A DNA stretch of 64,000 nucleotides from Stratiolaelaps scimitus (taxonomy: Eukaryota; Arthropoda; Arachnida; Mesostigmata; Laelapidae). Of this stretch, positions 11,501-23,060 are shown piece after piece. The DNA is taken from contig JABWDB010000014.1 of assembly GCA_019614645.1 (NCBI GenBank), positions 5,244,501 to 5,308,500 of the forward strand, written 5' to 3'. Position 1 is the stretch's first letter. Each line of letters begins with the position of its first letter. Position numbers and translations under genes: made by a program. The notes beneath the pieces were generated by a model. It ran no database searches. It was not told the DNA's origin and was given only the letters and a program-made list of their open reading frames with translations.

Positions 11501-11592
11501 TCTGCGCTCACTTCTGTTGTCAACTTACAATGATGCTTTGTCTCGGCCTCCTTTGCGGGACTCACAACTCGGGAGGAACGGTTACCATCTGA
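8201..11592 (+). CDS. divergent phospholipid scramblase-like protein, tandem copy 2 (six exons, 383 aa)
   Basis: Exons are 8201-8543, 9101-9194, 9764-9998, 10218-10358, 11097-11237 and 11395-11592. Intron positions and phases are the same as in copy 1, all GT/AG. The N-terminal 114 residues contain PPSY at 85-88 and a second, weaker TPSYEAGSEG at about 59-68, suggesting an internal duplication of the PSYEA motif. The scramblase-like order is the same as in copy 1: SFEIRPDMDS, SLFRADASSDI, CGCPRC, LQVSTPSGRVVGYVQ, then HDILLLSGIFAT. The last exon is longer than in copy 1 and encodes a hydrophobic, Cys-rich segment (ICAHFCCQLTMMLCLGLLC), possibly membrane-inserted or palmitoylated. The role is probably membrane-associated, by analogy with the family. 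Head-to-tail placement behind copy 1 indicates local duplication. Confidence 0.7.
9101..9194 (+). CDS. copy 2 exon 2
   Basis: Acceptor tttacag|, donor cc|gtaggt, 94 nt. It encodes LPRQFVIVQIQVAGPS and SFEIRP, and most differences from copy 1 are silent. Confidence 0.7.
9764..9998 (+). CDS. copy 2 exon 3
   Basis: Same 235-nt length and borders as copy 1. Near-identity starts in the intron at cggtgtggcag and stops abruptly after gagatcacc, where ten or more differences follow within 35 nt. Confidence 0.75.
10106..10168 (+). mobile_element. LINE/SINE 3'-tail fragment inside intron 3 of copy 2
   Basis: The segment gagaacttaagcattgtga followed by a degenerate cagttccgacaataacc matches the 3' tail of the LINE at 16432-17360 and of the SINEs at 478-616 and 57470-57617. 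Copy 1 lacks it at the same intron, so it arrived after the duplication or was lost from copy 1. Confidence 0.6.
10218..10358 (+). CDS. copy 2 exon 4 (core scramblase motif)
   Basis: A 141-nt exon with seven differences from copy 1, three of them clustered at HVD versus RVV. Near-identity reaches about 21 nt into the upstream intron. Confidence 0.75.
11097..11237 (+). CDS. copy 2 exon 5
   Basis: 47 codons against 43 in copy 1, the difference lying at the 5' end (IKRGGKGPSAV versus IRVPFST). HPVGSV and HDILLLSGIFAT are kept, while the middle is strongly diverged. Confidence 0.7.
11395..11592 (+). CDS. copy 2 exon 6
   Basis: Follows a good pyrimidine tract ending gtgcag|. It encodes LFVPKVWRDVSELPKED and then a Cys-rich hydrophobic tail ending SGGTVTI before TGA. 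Eight cysteines lie within about 40 residues. Confidence 0.7.
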   Translation, partial: LFVPKVWRDVSELPKEDGQCCSDTTCEHCLGWTGVICAHFCCQLTMMLCLGLLCGTHNSGGTVTI

Positions 11593-11865
11593 GCTCAGCG
11601 AGGTCTCAGTAGACTCGAGCGATCGAATCATCGCTGCACAACAGGTAGCTGCCGTCGACGAGACGTTGCCCACACGTTAAAATCGGCTCCGGCGTATATG
11701 AACTGATACCCGTCATAGGAGTCGCGGTATAATAACACACTTGGTTAGTTAGTGACGTTTGAAGTTTAATCAATGTACAGTACTAATTACATCTCATGGA
11801 TTCATAGCCCATGGCTGCAATAATGTCGATTCATTTATATTTACTCGTGCTTCCTGGTGTCATTG

Positions 11866-11871
11866 ATTAAA
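11866..11871 (+). promoter_or_regulatory. possible ATTAAA polyadenylation signal for copy 2
   Basis: The variant signal ATTAAA lies about 275 nt after the copy 2 stop, with a T-rich stretch downstream. No AATAAA was noticed nearer. Confidence 0.25.
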
Positions 11872-11899
11872 GGATGTATTGACTTATTGATTTTGTTTT

Positions 11900-12345
11900 A
11901 GTCCAAAGGGCATGCTGGGCCAACGGTTGTCAATCTCAATTATATATGTAAATTGACCAAACCAGACTTCATGTTTCTCTACGCAAGGTACTCGTCACCA
12001 CTCTGTATGAATATCGGACGAAAGATGCCTGCTATAAGTGTTCTTTAAGTAAAAAAGTATTTGGACAGGGCCCATTAGGGTCTCACTTGGATTTTGCTGA
12101 ATGGGCAAAACGGATCGTTTGCCTGACCCGATAACAGATCTCTTCCGCAAGTCGGACAAGGTGTATTAGCTGTGGCGAGACGAACTCTACGGTACGACAG
12201 CTCTGGTCTCTCCTGGTCACATTTCGTTGCGCTGCTGTTTCGTCAACCCACGCAAAAATACAGCCAGCGCTCACGAATTACGCGGAACACATGCCTAATC
12301 CTTGTGAGGACAACATCCTTTTTTATAATGTATATTATAAAAATG

Positions 12346-12386
<41 letters not shown>

Positions 12387-14986
12387 CCGGATTGATGTTC
12401 ATCAGTCGACCTGTCGCCACAGGTGAGGATGTTACGAATCGATGAAACTCAACACATATGATACATAAAATGAGATCCAATAGATTCAGTAGCATTGACG
12501 GAACCAGCAAACAGGTACATCGTGAAGTGCTGTCAATGAAATGACAAAATACGTTTAGCAGACACCCTATTGCTAAGAATCTATAAACATGCCAGTTTGT
12601 TGGGCCAGTTCGTATTTTAAAGATCAACTTACAGCTTCGAAATGCAAAATTGTCCTCAGCATATATGAAAGCATCACGAGTCGACACTGATCGAACAACA
12701 CTAAGTTGTATTATAGTTCCGGGGCCAGTGACCCCCTGACTTCTGATATCTAGCGACTTGTAAAGCTGCCGCTTGTCGTTCAGTTTTGTATCCGTCACGG
12801 GCCGTCAAGGCCACTATAGAAATTGTAAAATATTATTAAAAAATGAACGGACTATAATAGAACGTAATTGCGGGGTGATACGAAATAGACAGCCTGATAA
12901 ATTTCTGCCAATGCCCCAGAAGCTTCCAGAATGGCAATGTGTATTGGGTATGTTGCAATATAGTCTTCATTCAGTTACAACAAAAATACGATAATTGCTA
13001 AACAAAAAATTGGGGGAAAAACTGAAAAAGGAAACAGGATGTGTAGGAAGACCAGGACGTCAGGGTAATCGTCCTGCCCAATCGTTGAAGTACGCCACGG
13101 CTCAGAAATTACAGCAGACCGATTACAGAGGACACCCATAGGCCCATTTTTTTCTTCTATTTTTTACAACATTTTTTTTACGATGCGTCTTAATGGGAGT
13201 TATGTGACAGCTGTTACCGCCATAACCCATCACCTCATTGGCATTGCCGAGGTTTTGCAAAATGTTTACCAGAGGAATAGCGGTTTTTTTTTTATATCAC
13301 TAGGTCTACCTTTATGGCTTTATCGTGGTGCTCCTCTCAGAGACTGAATTTTTGCCTACATTGCGCTGGATCTATAATTATACGTCAATATCGAACGAAG
13401 CCACAATGAAATTATGTCCTCTAGTATTGACAGCGGCATTTCTCGGAGGGGATTTTCGTCATATGACATGAAGAGTCGGGTCGGCGAAGCGTCTTGCGTC
13501 GAAGCTGCTCTTCAACTGGGAATGCGTCGCCTCCGAATATGTGTTGACTCGCTGGAAGTTATAGTTAATTAATAATAAACATAATACAATGAAATTGGGA
13601 GGAATCAACTGTCCACAAGCAGCGTCAGCGTTTGAACTACGTTCTCCGTATCGACATGACATGGAGTTAAATTAAGAGAAGCTGTATTTCTGCAGCGCGC
13701 AGAATCGATGGCTTCTTATGAGTGTGCTTTTGCTCAATTTTTGCGCACGGCAAATGTTCCGTAGATGAGAGGACTTCCGCTGAGACGATTTTTTCCTTCG
13801 CTTCAACTACTACTCATCTATGTAGATTACGATCAACTATTATTGTCGAACAAGACAGACCGTATATTTTTGCAGATAGATTCAGGACACGATATGGATA
13901 ATGCAATATATATTTCACTTATGTTCCCCTTGAAGATAACGGGAAGCTTGCCTGTTTCCGCGTTTAATAAGCGAGCCCTCATGAGTACGAATTGCTTGAC
14001 CTAACGACGCTGGATTGTAGTTCACTTCGTCGGGACGAGCCTACTTTGAGTTTATCTCATCTAGGGTGCCTGTTAAGCAAACCTCGCGAAGGTGAACATA
14101 AGCGCAAATAATCTAGCCTAATGCCGGTTCAACGCGAACATGCAAACGTCTCTTTGTACCCGATCTAAGCAAGCTCGCAAATGGAGATCTATCTCATGTT
14201 GAAGTCCTTGGGGGCAGTTCGGTCTATTCGATTATAGGCAATCATTGTAATATAATTTCACAATTATGTTTGCGTTTAGACGGGTGCGGTGATTCTGCCA
14301 ACTCATGCTAATTCTCAGATATTGATATACCCAGTCAGAGCGACAAGAGAATATGTTATTATTATTACTAAGGTTCACAGTCGTATTGGCCCATTGTGTG
14401 AGTTCCGAAATGTGCTATTTATGGAAAATGCCATGAAATAATTATGTGATGCCCGTCTATGTTAGACACGGTTTTCTCCATTTAAGGTTGGACTGTATGC
14501 GGAACATGAGAAAAATATTCATCACCTCATTAGCTTTGAACGGATATATTCTGTTTTCAGAGGGAAATCGTTAATTCATAAAAAATGTACCTACACATGT
14601 ATTTGCTTAGAAATTCAAAACTTCGGCCGTGCTTGAGATATGCGTATTTTCGTTTGCAATTTATATAATGTTTTTCGAGCTGACCCTCGGCTGTTCGCCT
14701 ATCTGACAGGCCTCAGCTCTTAACCTCGTTCCTCGTCCTTAAGCTCGTTTGCAATTTGTAGCTATGTATTTGCGAGCAGTTGAAAACAACATTTTGCAAA
14801 ATATATAAACCGGTTCGGTAAAGCCAGTTGCGTCTGTTAATAATAAGCGTATGATAGCAGGCCACCTTGTACCATGGTATGCCGCAATACTATCGTCTAT
14901 AATAATGCGAGCTCTTGTTTGGAGGTGTGAATTTCCTTCCCGGCATCCCTCGTCGTTATCTCGCGGTCATACGGATTAGTACCGAG
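11900..14986. other. no gene recognised
   Basis: Holds an AT dinucleotide array at 12351-12386 and several chance open frames, including a 167-codon minus frame at 12295-12798 that lacks an ATG at its start. No splice-consistent or family-like coding sequence was found. Confidence 0.4.
12351..12386. repeat. (AT)n microsatellite
   Basis: Uninterrupted alternating A and T for about 36 bases. Confidence 0.9.
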
Positions 14987-15044
14987 ACATGTACAATGGG
15001 AGAAACGCTGGGCGGACGCCCAGCGTTTCTCCCATTATACATGT
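14987..15044. repeat. near-perfect palindrome, 28-bp arms, 2-bp spacer
   Basis: Arms 14987-15014 and 15017-15044 are reverse complements with one mismatch (gtacat against atacat end) and are separated by 'ga'. The core is gggagaaacgctgggcg with its mirror. Pairing stops sharply at both ends. Confidence 0.92.
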
Positions 15045-15539
15045 CAGTTATCAATACATGTGAGTTCAAACATGAGAGCTCGGATCATTGACTGTCTACT
15101 TATCCAAGCTGTGTCCCAAGAACCACCTTCCGGCCGTACACTCAGCTATTCTTCGCATGCGAGTGGTCTTCGAATTCACCTCAGGATGTTTTGAAACAAG
15201 CTTCAAGACCTTTTTTTTTGAAAAGGAGGAAATTTGCCTGAAATAACAAAACGCCTTAACCTGCTAAAAAACCATCCCCTGCTGAGAGTCCATCTCTTCT
15301 TAGCTTCAGAGACGCTGTACGCTAGCAGTTTGATGGTGTTTGACTAAGCGAACTTCGAACTCATATGGCCGACGATGCCGTGGAAACATTCCTACCACAT
15401 GGTGATAGATCATACCTCAATAAATATTATTCTATAATGAAATAGATAACGCAAACGATCCCCATTGATCACAAGTTTAAATTAATCCTGTATGCACTGC
15501 CTAATTGCATTTATTGCATGCAAAAGCATCGAAGCACAA

Positions 15540-16130
15540 CGATCGATATCCTGGCGGAGAAGTCGACCAGGAGCAAAAACGCGACGAAGCCGAGAGCCCT
15601 CGCCAAGCCTGATTGCTGCTGACCGTTGCTAGCCGTGAGGTCCACACCGTACAAGCTGTTCAATTACGTCGGAGGCGCCGCCGGCTTACTAGCGTTGCCG
15701 CCTTCTCGTACCTCGGTAGATTGCGGGTCGACACGAAGCCACTCACTGCTCTGCGATGCCGGGTCAGTTTTACGGTCAGTCAGACACTACTAGAACCTGC
15801 CTCCTATTTATCGCGCTTCGTTAAGCGACCAATCAGAGCAACAACAGCAGCAGCAGCAGCAGCAGAAACCAGACAGTCCCGCAACACCCCGAGAGCTTGT
15901 GCTTGTCGTTCAAGAAGCACGGCGCCTTAGTGGGGACGCCAGTGTCCCTGTTGAGTAGATATAGAGTTACTACGCACGTTCGAAGTTCGAAGGGCGTCCT
16001 GGAGAGGGTGGATTCAGCTCGGCTGGCGGATCCAATCCGAGCAGGTGGCAGCAGGCTACAGCCGAATAGCAGTGGTAATGAATGCCGACGGAAAGCTATT
16101 AACCACCTGACGACAAAGTTGGATAAGGGC
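15540..16130. other. GC-rich, CpG-rich stretch with a CAG run
   Basis: Clearly more GC- and CpG-rich than its flanks, and includes a CAG run at 15843-15866. Open frames occur on both strands because of the composition, and none is convincing. It could be a promoter or 5' UTR of a gene not resolved here. Confidence 0.3.
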
Positions 16131-16307
16131 AAAAACGCGTTTGTCTCTGGACGAACTGTATACTACCAGCGTATGCTGTGTGATAGGCTATGTTTGGTGT
16201 GGCAGGCAATTTCGTCGATCGACTCTTGAACGAGGATATATCTACCTTGCTCACAAATCGTAAGATGGGTAAAAGTACATTTTCCTGGCTGAGTCACAGA
16301 CAATATT

Positions 16308-16431
16308 GAACGTCCACGGTACTACCTTCAGCATTGCTTCGTAAGACGGACTTCTTTAGATGCAAATGTGCAGCGGTGGAGATCGAACCCATGTGCCTTC
16401 GTGTCGCGTCCGATTGTAAGGCGCATATATA
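16308..16431 (-). mobile_element. tRNA-derived SINE, family B, interrupted by LINE
   Basis: On the minus strand it reads gcgccttacaatcggacgcg, then a good box B GGGTTCGATCTCC (plus strand 16378-16390), and ends in the accgtggacgt tail shared with the copies near 110 and 716. The LINE tail begins directly at its 5' side, so the LINE inserted into or next to it. Confidence 0.6.
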
Positions 16432-17360
16432 TTTTTTTTTTCATTTCATTTGAGGTTTATTTTCGGAACTGCAGTTCAACAATGCTTAAGTTCTCGCGGA
16501 AAAAAATATGATAAAGGTGTGTAAAAACAAGGTCAGGATAATCTGACTTAGAACACGGTCAGGATAATCTGACTTAAAACACAATTCAGGACAATCTGAA
16601 CAAATAAAATAATTGTAAAAACCAGGCACATCGCAGTCCGGTGTGCGAAATTAGTCCCGGTAACAGAGACCTGTGGCAGTAGACTGACAACTATTGCTAT
16701 AATTGTCGCTATAATTGCTATAATTCAAAGTTTAGCAAAATATACAGTTATAATCGTCAATGTTTAACACAATTATTGACAAATAGAATATATACACAGT
16801 AGCAGAAAATTACAATAAAGCCATCGGGTCCCTGAAACCATTAATCGGTGATAGAGTTACTGCGTGTACGCACTTCTTTTTTTAAAGCACGGGCAAATAA
16901 TTTTACTGAGGAGAGGCCCCGGATCTCCGAGGGGAGTGAGGTCCAGACTGCTGGTAGTCGGTAAGCCAGAGCATGGCGACTAGACTCTCTAACAGTAAAT
17001 GGCATCTCAAATCAAGTGGCACGACGGGTAGAGCGACTGGCGGCTGCGGTGATTGGAAATGATATCTCTTCTGAAATGATACCTCTGACCATCTTAAAAG
17101 CGAGGACCGCTACATGGACGGTGTACCACGCCCGGATTGGTAGGAGGTTGAGATCTCTGAAAAGGTCGGCAACGGAATCTCTACGTTGTCTACCAAACAC
17201 TGCCCTGAGGGCATCGTTCTGAGTGACCTGGACGCGATGAAGGATCCCGCTGAAGCCACCACCCCATATGGATAGCCCATAGCATATCAGAGGCACAAAT
17301 AGCGCTTTGTACAAGAGAATTAGACACTTCGACGGCAAGCCCAGTTCTCTAAGGCGACGG
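16432..17360 (-). mobile_element. 5'-truncated non-LTR retrotransposon (CR1/L2/Jockey-type), 3' part of reverse transcriptase ORF plus 3' UTR
   Basis: The minus strand encodes the end of a LINE reverse transcriptase: LLYKALFVPLICYGLSIWGG, then RVQVTQNDALRAVFG and LFRDLNLLPI, followed after one in-frame stop (17012-17014) by YRLPAVWTSLPSEIRG and LFARALKKEV. These are typical words of the region after the RT active site in CR1/L2-like elements. The element begins mid-ORF at about 17360. The 3' UTR holds imperfect tandem repeats of ggtcaggataatctgactta (16529-16600) and ends gagaacttaagcattgttga, cagttccgaaaataaacc and poly-A. The catalytic part and endonuclease are missing, so it is inactive. 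Confidence 0.8.
16529..16600 (-). repeat. short tandem repeats in the LINE 3' UTR
   Basis: Two nearly identical units with aggataatctgactta and a third degraded one (caggacaatctgaa). Such 3' UTR repeats are common in non-LTR elements. Confidence 0.7.
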
Positions 17361-17442
17361 ATTTTATCATAAAATACTTATATATTATTGGATATATATA
17401 TATATATACATACAATAATATATAAGTATTTTATGATAAAAT
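17361..17442. repeat. perfect inverted repeat, 30-bp arms, at the LINE truncation point
   Basis: Arms 17361-17390 (attttatcataaaatactta...) and 17413-17442 are exact reverse complements around a 22-bp TA-rich spacer. The left arm starts where LINE coding similarity ends. Confidence 0.9.
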
Positions 17443-18112
17443 ATGAAGAACAATTTCTATTGAATGCTAAAAGTGGCATTGCGCAAGATCATCGAGTGAT
17501 GGTGCTGCTCCCAATGGCGCCAACTGAAAAACCGGAGACGGTCAGAATTAGTGGCAACAGCGAATCGTTGTACTCCATATCCCGTAAATGGGTCGAAGTA
17601 CATCGATAAACGCTTTTAATTAGACAGCATCCATTAGAGTATGAAGTGTACATTTCTAAACAAAAAATGATACAATGTAAATGCAATGTGAGAAAGGACT
17701 TTTTGTTAAAATTGTGCCCTAAAAATGCACGCTTTGTCCCGTGTCATCATCGAATGATTTTAAAGCTCTCGCCTTTCTGAGTCGACAATTGATCCTCTGA
17801 CGCGCAAAGAACAGATGCATATTTATATAAATTGAAAATAAGCCAAAAATGAATGAAGAATATATTTTTCTCTACTATCGTTTGTATTAGCCAACGTTGG
17901 TGCACCCCGTTGTTTGTTCATCATGTGGATCCACGACATCGGGTCAAGGTTAGGTTTGCATTGTACTAGATATTCTATAGTCCTTCCACATCAAGCGCAG
18001 GCTTTCTCCTCAGCCCCGATCTGCGTAGTCGGCCACTCGATCACATTGACTTCTCCCAGTTGGGCGGTCAGACATATTTTCCACATGCTGTTTAGGGATT
18101 CAGAACGTCGTG

Positions 18113-18113
<1 letters not shown>

Positions 18114-18152
<39 letters not shown>
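18114..18152. repeat. (TA)n microsatellite
   Basis: Uninterrupted TA dinucleotides for about 39 bases. Confidence 0.9.
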
Positions 18153-18155
<3 letters not shown>

Positions 18156-19042
18156 AGGAAAACATAGCAGCACACGCCGGAGGCATCGCGTAGTCAAGTT
18201 AACATTCTATTTGACAAATAGTCTTCGAGGAGTTGCACTTCAAAGACGAAACGGTTCAAGCGACGCCCATTGTAGAGGAGATAGGAGAGGGGATGCGGTG
18301 TTTTTTCGTCCCGATGCGCTGCAGAAGCACATCGTAACTAAACTCTGCAAAGAGCAAAAATCGAATCGAGTTCATCTCGTCGCGGACAGACGAGCAGACG
18401 GATGCAACTAAGGAGTTTTAGCAAGAGCCAACTTATCTCTATATTTAAAGCGACCCCACTATTTCTGTATATAGCATAACCCTTTTTATCGGTTGATATA
18501 ACGATAGTAATAATAATAATAGTACAACACAAATTCTCCGTTGTTGCCAAATACAGTTGGTGTCTTATTGTATGTAGACGTGCATGAATTATGAAGGGTA
18601 ATTACGCATGTTTATAGATGTTTTGATAAGCGTCTTCATGAGATGGGGTGAGCGCTATCTGTCCCGCTGATATGACGTGACTCCCTCAATGCGAGCGTCT
18701 ATGTCTTCGTTTTGTGCATTCGTTCGGTGCGAGCTGCCACAATTGAACGGAGAGTTTATTTGTTTCATATATTATCTTGTGCGAATGCCGAAAGGAATTA
18801 CTTATAGTATTATCTGCTTGTATTCACTTGAGTATCCGGAAGCGTCGAGCAGCTGGTTGATAGATGGGATGTCAGCTAATTCCCTTTGAACATTACACCG
18901 CGTACAAAGCCTCCGTATGAGCTAGTTTGCACTCTTCCAATCAACTCGACGTGTGTCTTTAGGTAGGGTCTCCAAACTGCCACTAAAAATATCATACGAA
19001 TTGATATAGAATATTATATAATTAAAACTTCTGCTGATAATA

Positions 19043-19043
<1 letters not shown>

Positions 19044-19080
<37 letters not shown>
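19044..19080. repeat. (TAA)n microsatellite
   Basis: About twelve TAA units in a row. Confidence 0.9.
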
Positions 19081-19081
<1 letters not shown>

Positions 19082-22000
19082 GAATAAAATAAGATGATAC
19101 TATACGCAGAGGGGAGATATCAGGCTCGGCTGTATATTGTATTTCCCATGCGTTTAGTCAATCGCGTCTGCGGCGACAGAAGGTCGTTGACACCACCACG
19201 ATCTCGTAGAAGAACATCAGCGAGATGTTGAAAGACAACAGTTCCAATCAACAATTCCGATCGCTGCGTGAGCCTTCAATGACCTCCTATCGATGCGCTG
19301 TTATCATTGTCTGTGTGTGTGTATTCAATCGATACGCCTATCTACATGTATATATATATGTATATATATATATATATCTAGATATAGACCATATATATAT
19401 ATATATATTAATTTATCGCCAGCGACGGAGTAATCACGTAGTGTTTACAGGGGCGCAACAACAAATGCGCGAGCGACGCTCTTCACAATCGCGTCTGATT
19501 GCTAGCTGCTTCGTGAAGCACGATCCCCGTACGATCGGCGCCCGTACAACCCTTTCTCGGGCAGTTTTTAATTCTGCTCCAACCAGGCGGCAGTGGCAAC
19601 CGCCGCGAAAGTTCCGAGAGGGTCGCTACTGTCGTCGCCGAGCGGCACAAGGGAATACAGAAGGGATGGCGGAACCCGCGGCTCAAAGGGAATTCGATAC
19701 GAGTTCAATACAGCACTGCCAAATAATCGGGGCCGCGCTGCACATCTCCAACGTATGATGATGCAATATTCCTTATCACTGTCGGGCGGGAACGAGATCG
19801 GCTGCGAATTATTTCCGGAAGCATTTCCTCTTTTTGTTGTAACTCGCACACGTACCTACACGCGTACAGACACACACACACACACAGAGAGAAAAACTGT
19901 GATGTTTCTTCTTCGATTTCAGCTTCTGTTTCTGTTGTATCTGAGATTGGAAGGGTGGCAACGACCGCGTTTGACAAAGGCGTTCTCTGCAGTGGGTGCT
20001 AGCAAAGAATTGCTAAGGAACCGAGAGTATCTTTTAGCGGTTGCATCGACCCATCGGTTAGATAGCAGGCGATTGGAATTCTCGCCGCCGTGGTGAGTCT
20101 CGATAACGCTTCGGGTATATCGCGGAAAGGTTGATATTGTTTGTCGTTTGTTTAAGGGCACGGTGGGTGATTTCACTTGCTAGCTTGACGTGGCGAACGG
20201 GCGGATCGGAGCGTCGAGTTTAGGTTCAACACACTCGTATACGAGAGGATCAGGAGGGAGAGAGAGAGCTCCATGAGTAGAGGCTGTATGAGACAAGCCA
20301 TTAATTTGAACAACAAGGGAACACATTTTTCTAAAATGAGTACCTCCACTAAGGACCACAAAGTTTTTAGTTGAGGCTCATGTTTGTATGTAATTTGGTA
20401 CCGTTAGAACCAAAATTGTGGATGGCGGTTTTTTATGGATGGTGTTTTTTTTCAACTTCTCCTTGTTCGACTATGTGGAAGAGGCATGTAGTGATTCACG
20501 TCTACTCGAATATCACTATAACTACGATGAAAAAGGCCAAATACGCCACTTCGTTCTTCTATCTGTCACTGTTGTTTGGCGCGCCCACCGGGCAACATCA
20601 TTCCAAAAAACAGGTTGAAAGCAAATTGATTTTCACAAGTCCGAGCCAGCATTGAGGTTAGCATTAGCCAACAACAAGTCCACAGTGGAGGAGCGATATG
20701 CCCTTGAAAACGATTGAAAGCGAACGATTCCGCACTCGATATGTTGTAGGCCTTCATGTTTGTACATCGAATTACTTGAAAACAACTGATGTAACAACAC
20801 TAATAGCAATGTGAAGTTCAAATTCGCCTCGAGTTTAAACGTCTAACCCCACCATGTGGTAATTAACCATGTACGAGCTTTCGATTGCGTTAGCCCAAGG
20901 GCGGAACGCGGATGACGATAATGCGAACTCCGACGAAATCGACTTTGCTCGCGGATCCAACGGGCCGAGTATTCTCACCATTAAATCTCCGCTTGTATCG
21001 AATACGTGGCCAAAAACCGTCCTCGATGGCTGATGCAGCCTCGATGTCGACAAAATGCAACAAAAGACCGCTCTGATGAGACCCGTCGCGAGGGCCAAAC
21101 AGCGATTTCATCCACCATCGCAAAAACGAGACGGCTCCATAGATCGTCGACCGTTCTTATGGCAACCCTATACCGCTACTGTGTCCCGAGGGCAGGGCCC
21201 ATAGGCCCTAGCCAACGCTGCACGCCATCTACTCGTAGTTAGTCCCATTCAGTGTCATCGGTTCAGAGCATACGCGCGTTCGCCACGGCCTCGTGGCCTC
21301 AATTACTATTAATACGGTGCTCTATTCCAGCCCCGTGCCGATGCCCCATTGGTAGGCATATGCGTACGATGCCGTCGAGCGGATGAAGCATAATCATTAC
21401 AACGAAGGCGAAGTTGAGGCGCTTTTATAAATTACTATAATTAATATTAACCCAGCGTATTTACTGTGTGAAAATAAATGAATGAGTGACCTTATATGCC
21501 GAAGGGCAATTCTAGAATGCAATATGATGAAATTGCATCGTCGTCTGACAGAACGCCGTGCTTGTATAGGCGAGTTGCCACGTTGGGATTAATAACATTA
21601 TTGGGTAACCTTCTAAACTACTAGTGTTGGTGACAGCAGCATCGACAAGGAGAGGGCAATACAATGTTGTCATGCATTGACTAATGATGAAATTTCGAGG
21701 GGCAATTACGCTCAGCCTCACCTTGTACCTTGATTGTAACTATTTTTATGATGTATGTTATAATAGTATAGGTAGCGTACATAACAACTCAACACGTTCT
21801 CGGACTAGTCGGCCATTTCATTTCGAAAGTGTGCAAAAAGCTAGAATTGTCGCTCGCTGTGCCTTAATTAAATAGAATCATATTCCCTTCTCGGGCCTTT
21901 ACGTGTCGTGCTCCTTGGAGCCCAATGGTCTCCAGGGTACACGCATGGCGCATGGCAACGCTGCGTATTGAATGGGAGGTCAGTCACTACAGAGGCTCGA

Positions 22001-22439
22001 CATTCATGAGCAGTTGAGATCACGTTCTGTGACTGCGTCTCCGGGACCTTTGACGCGCTTTGTCCCCCGCCTCACCCCCGAGGCGTAGACGACCACGTAA
22101 TGTGTCTAACAATTCCAATATGGTCATACACATACACACAGACACACACATGCAAACTCCACATCGTCCTTTCCACGACGCTTTCGCCCCGACAGCCCTC
22201 CCAGCAGATGCTGACAATGTCCTTATTAAGTATATATGTATATACATACGGCACTGTAGTGGCCGAAATGGAATGAGGGGGTTATGCCACTGGGCGTGGG
22301 GCAGTGGTGTGCGCCAGTGGCTGGTCGAGCTGGACGCTACACATGCAGCACACAACATAAGTACGGACACCATATATATTGTACATCGCTTCATACTCCA
22401 TCCAGCTTGTCCAGCGGGCTGCTATCATACGGCATGCTA

Positions 22440-23060
22440 GCTGCCTACTGCCGCCACCGCCACAGCAGCTGCCGCCTTTGTACGTCTGCCCTTCGGATGG
22501 TCTGCCGGTCACTCTGTTCTCGCGTGTCCGCTGTCCCCACGGCGGCCGCGAGGCTCCACCAGAGGCGAAGGAGGCGTCTGACCGCCATCTCGTCGAGCCA
22601 CTCCAGTTCAACCCCCCTTCTACCGTCTTGCCGAAACCGTTCTGCGAGGCGTTCGGAGTCATCTGGGTCAAGGCTGGGAACACTCGCCGGAGTTATGGGC
22701 ATGTGTCAGACTTAACGAATCGCGATACGATGTGACGGACTCGACGGCGACGGCGACAGCGGCGAGAACTGGCAGAGGCGAGGCACTCGAAGCCCGCCGC
22801 AGCGAAGCCTGCTCGAAAGCCTGGACTCGCGTCGGGCGGGGTCGTGGTCAACTGTGTGAATGGGTCTTTGGGAGACGGCCGGGATGAGAAGCGTACCGAG
22901 GGCCAGACAACATTAGCAGCAGAGGCAGGGACACGAGTAGCGACGACGCCGGCGATATTTGTGACCCCGCTGAGGAAAACGTGAACGAGCAGGCTGTCGC
23001 CACCGGTCATTGAGACCGGTGGCAGAAACAACGGACAGCTGCCAAAGGTACAACGTGAAA
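22440..23060. other. CpG-rich patch, candidate promoter or unresolved exon
   Basis: High GC with many CpG and CGG/GCC triplets. Open frames exist on both strands, e.g. minus 22445-22702 with an amphipathic DPDDSERLAERFRQDG stretch, but start codons and splice sites do not settle which, if any, is used. A 10-bp hairpin (22999-23023) sits at its edge. Confidence 0.3.
22999..23023. repeat. perfect hairpin, 10-bp stem, 5-nt loop
   Basis: gccaccggtc, attga, gaccggtggc. Confidence 0.85.

Larger units (their letters stand above)
17443..22400. other. no gene recognised; AT arrays
   Basis: Holds (TA)n at 18114-18152, (TAA)n at 19044-19080, mixed AT arrays at 19345-19410, and a CA run near 19870. Reading frames across these arrays are artefacts of composition. 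Confidence 0.4.

Noticed and set aside
12295..12798. 167-codon minus-strand open frame
   Set aside because: No ATG at its 5' end, it runs through an AT array, has no recognisable domain, and one frame of this length is expected by chance in six frames of 64 kb.
17914..18411. 165-codon plus-strand open frame
   Set aside because: It is held open by a TA dinucleotide array (Ile-Tyr repeats) and contains no domain.
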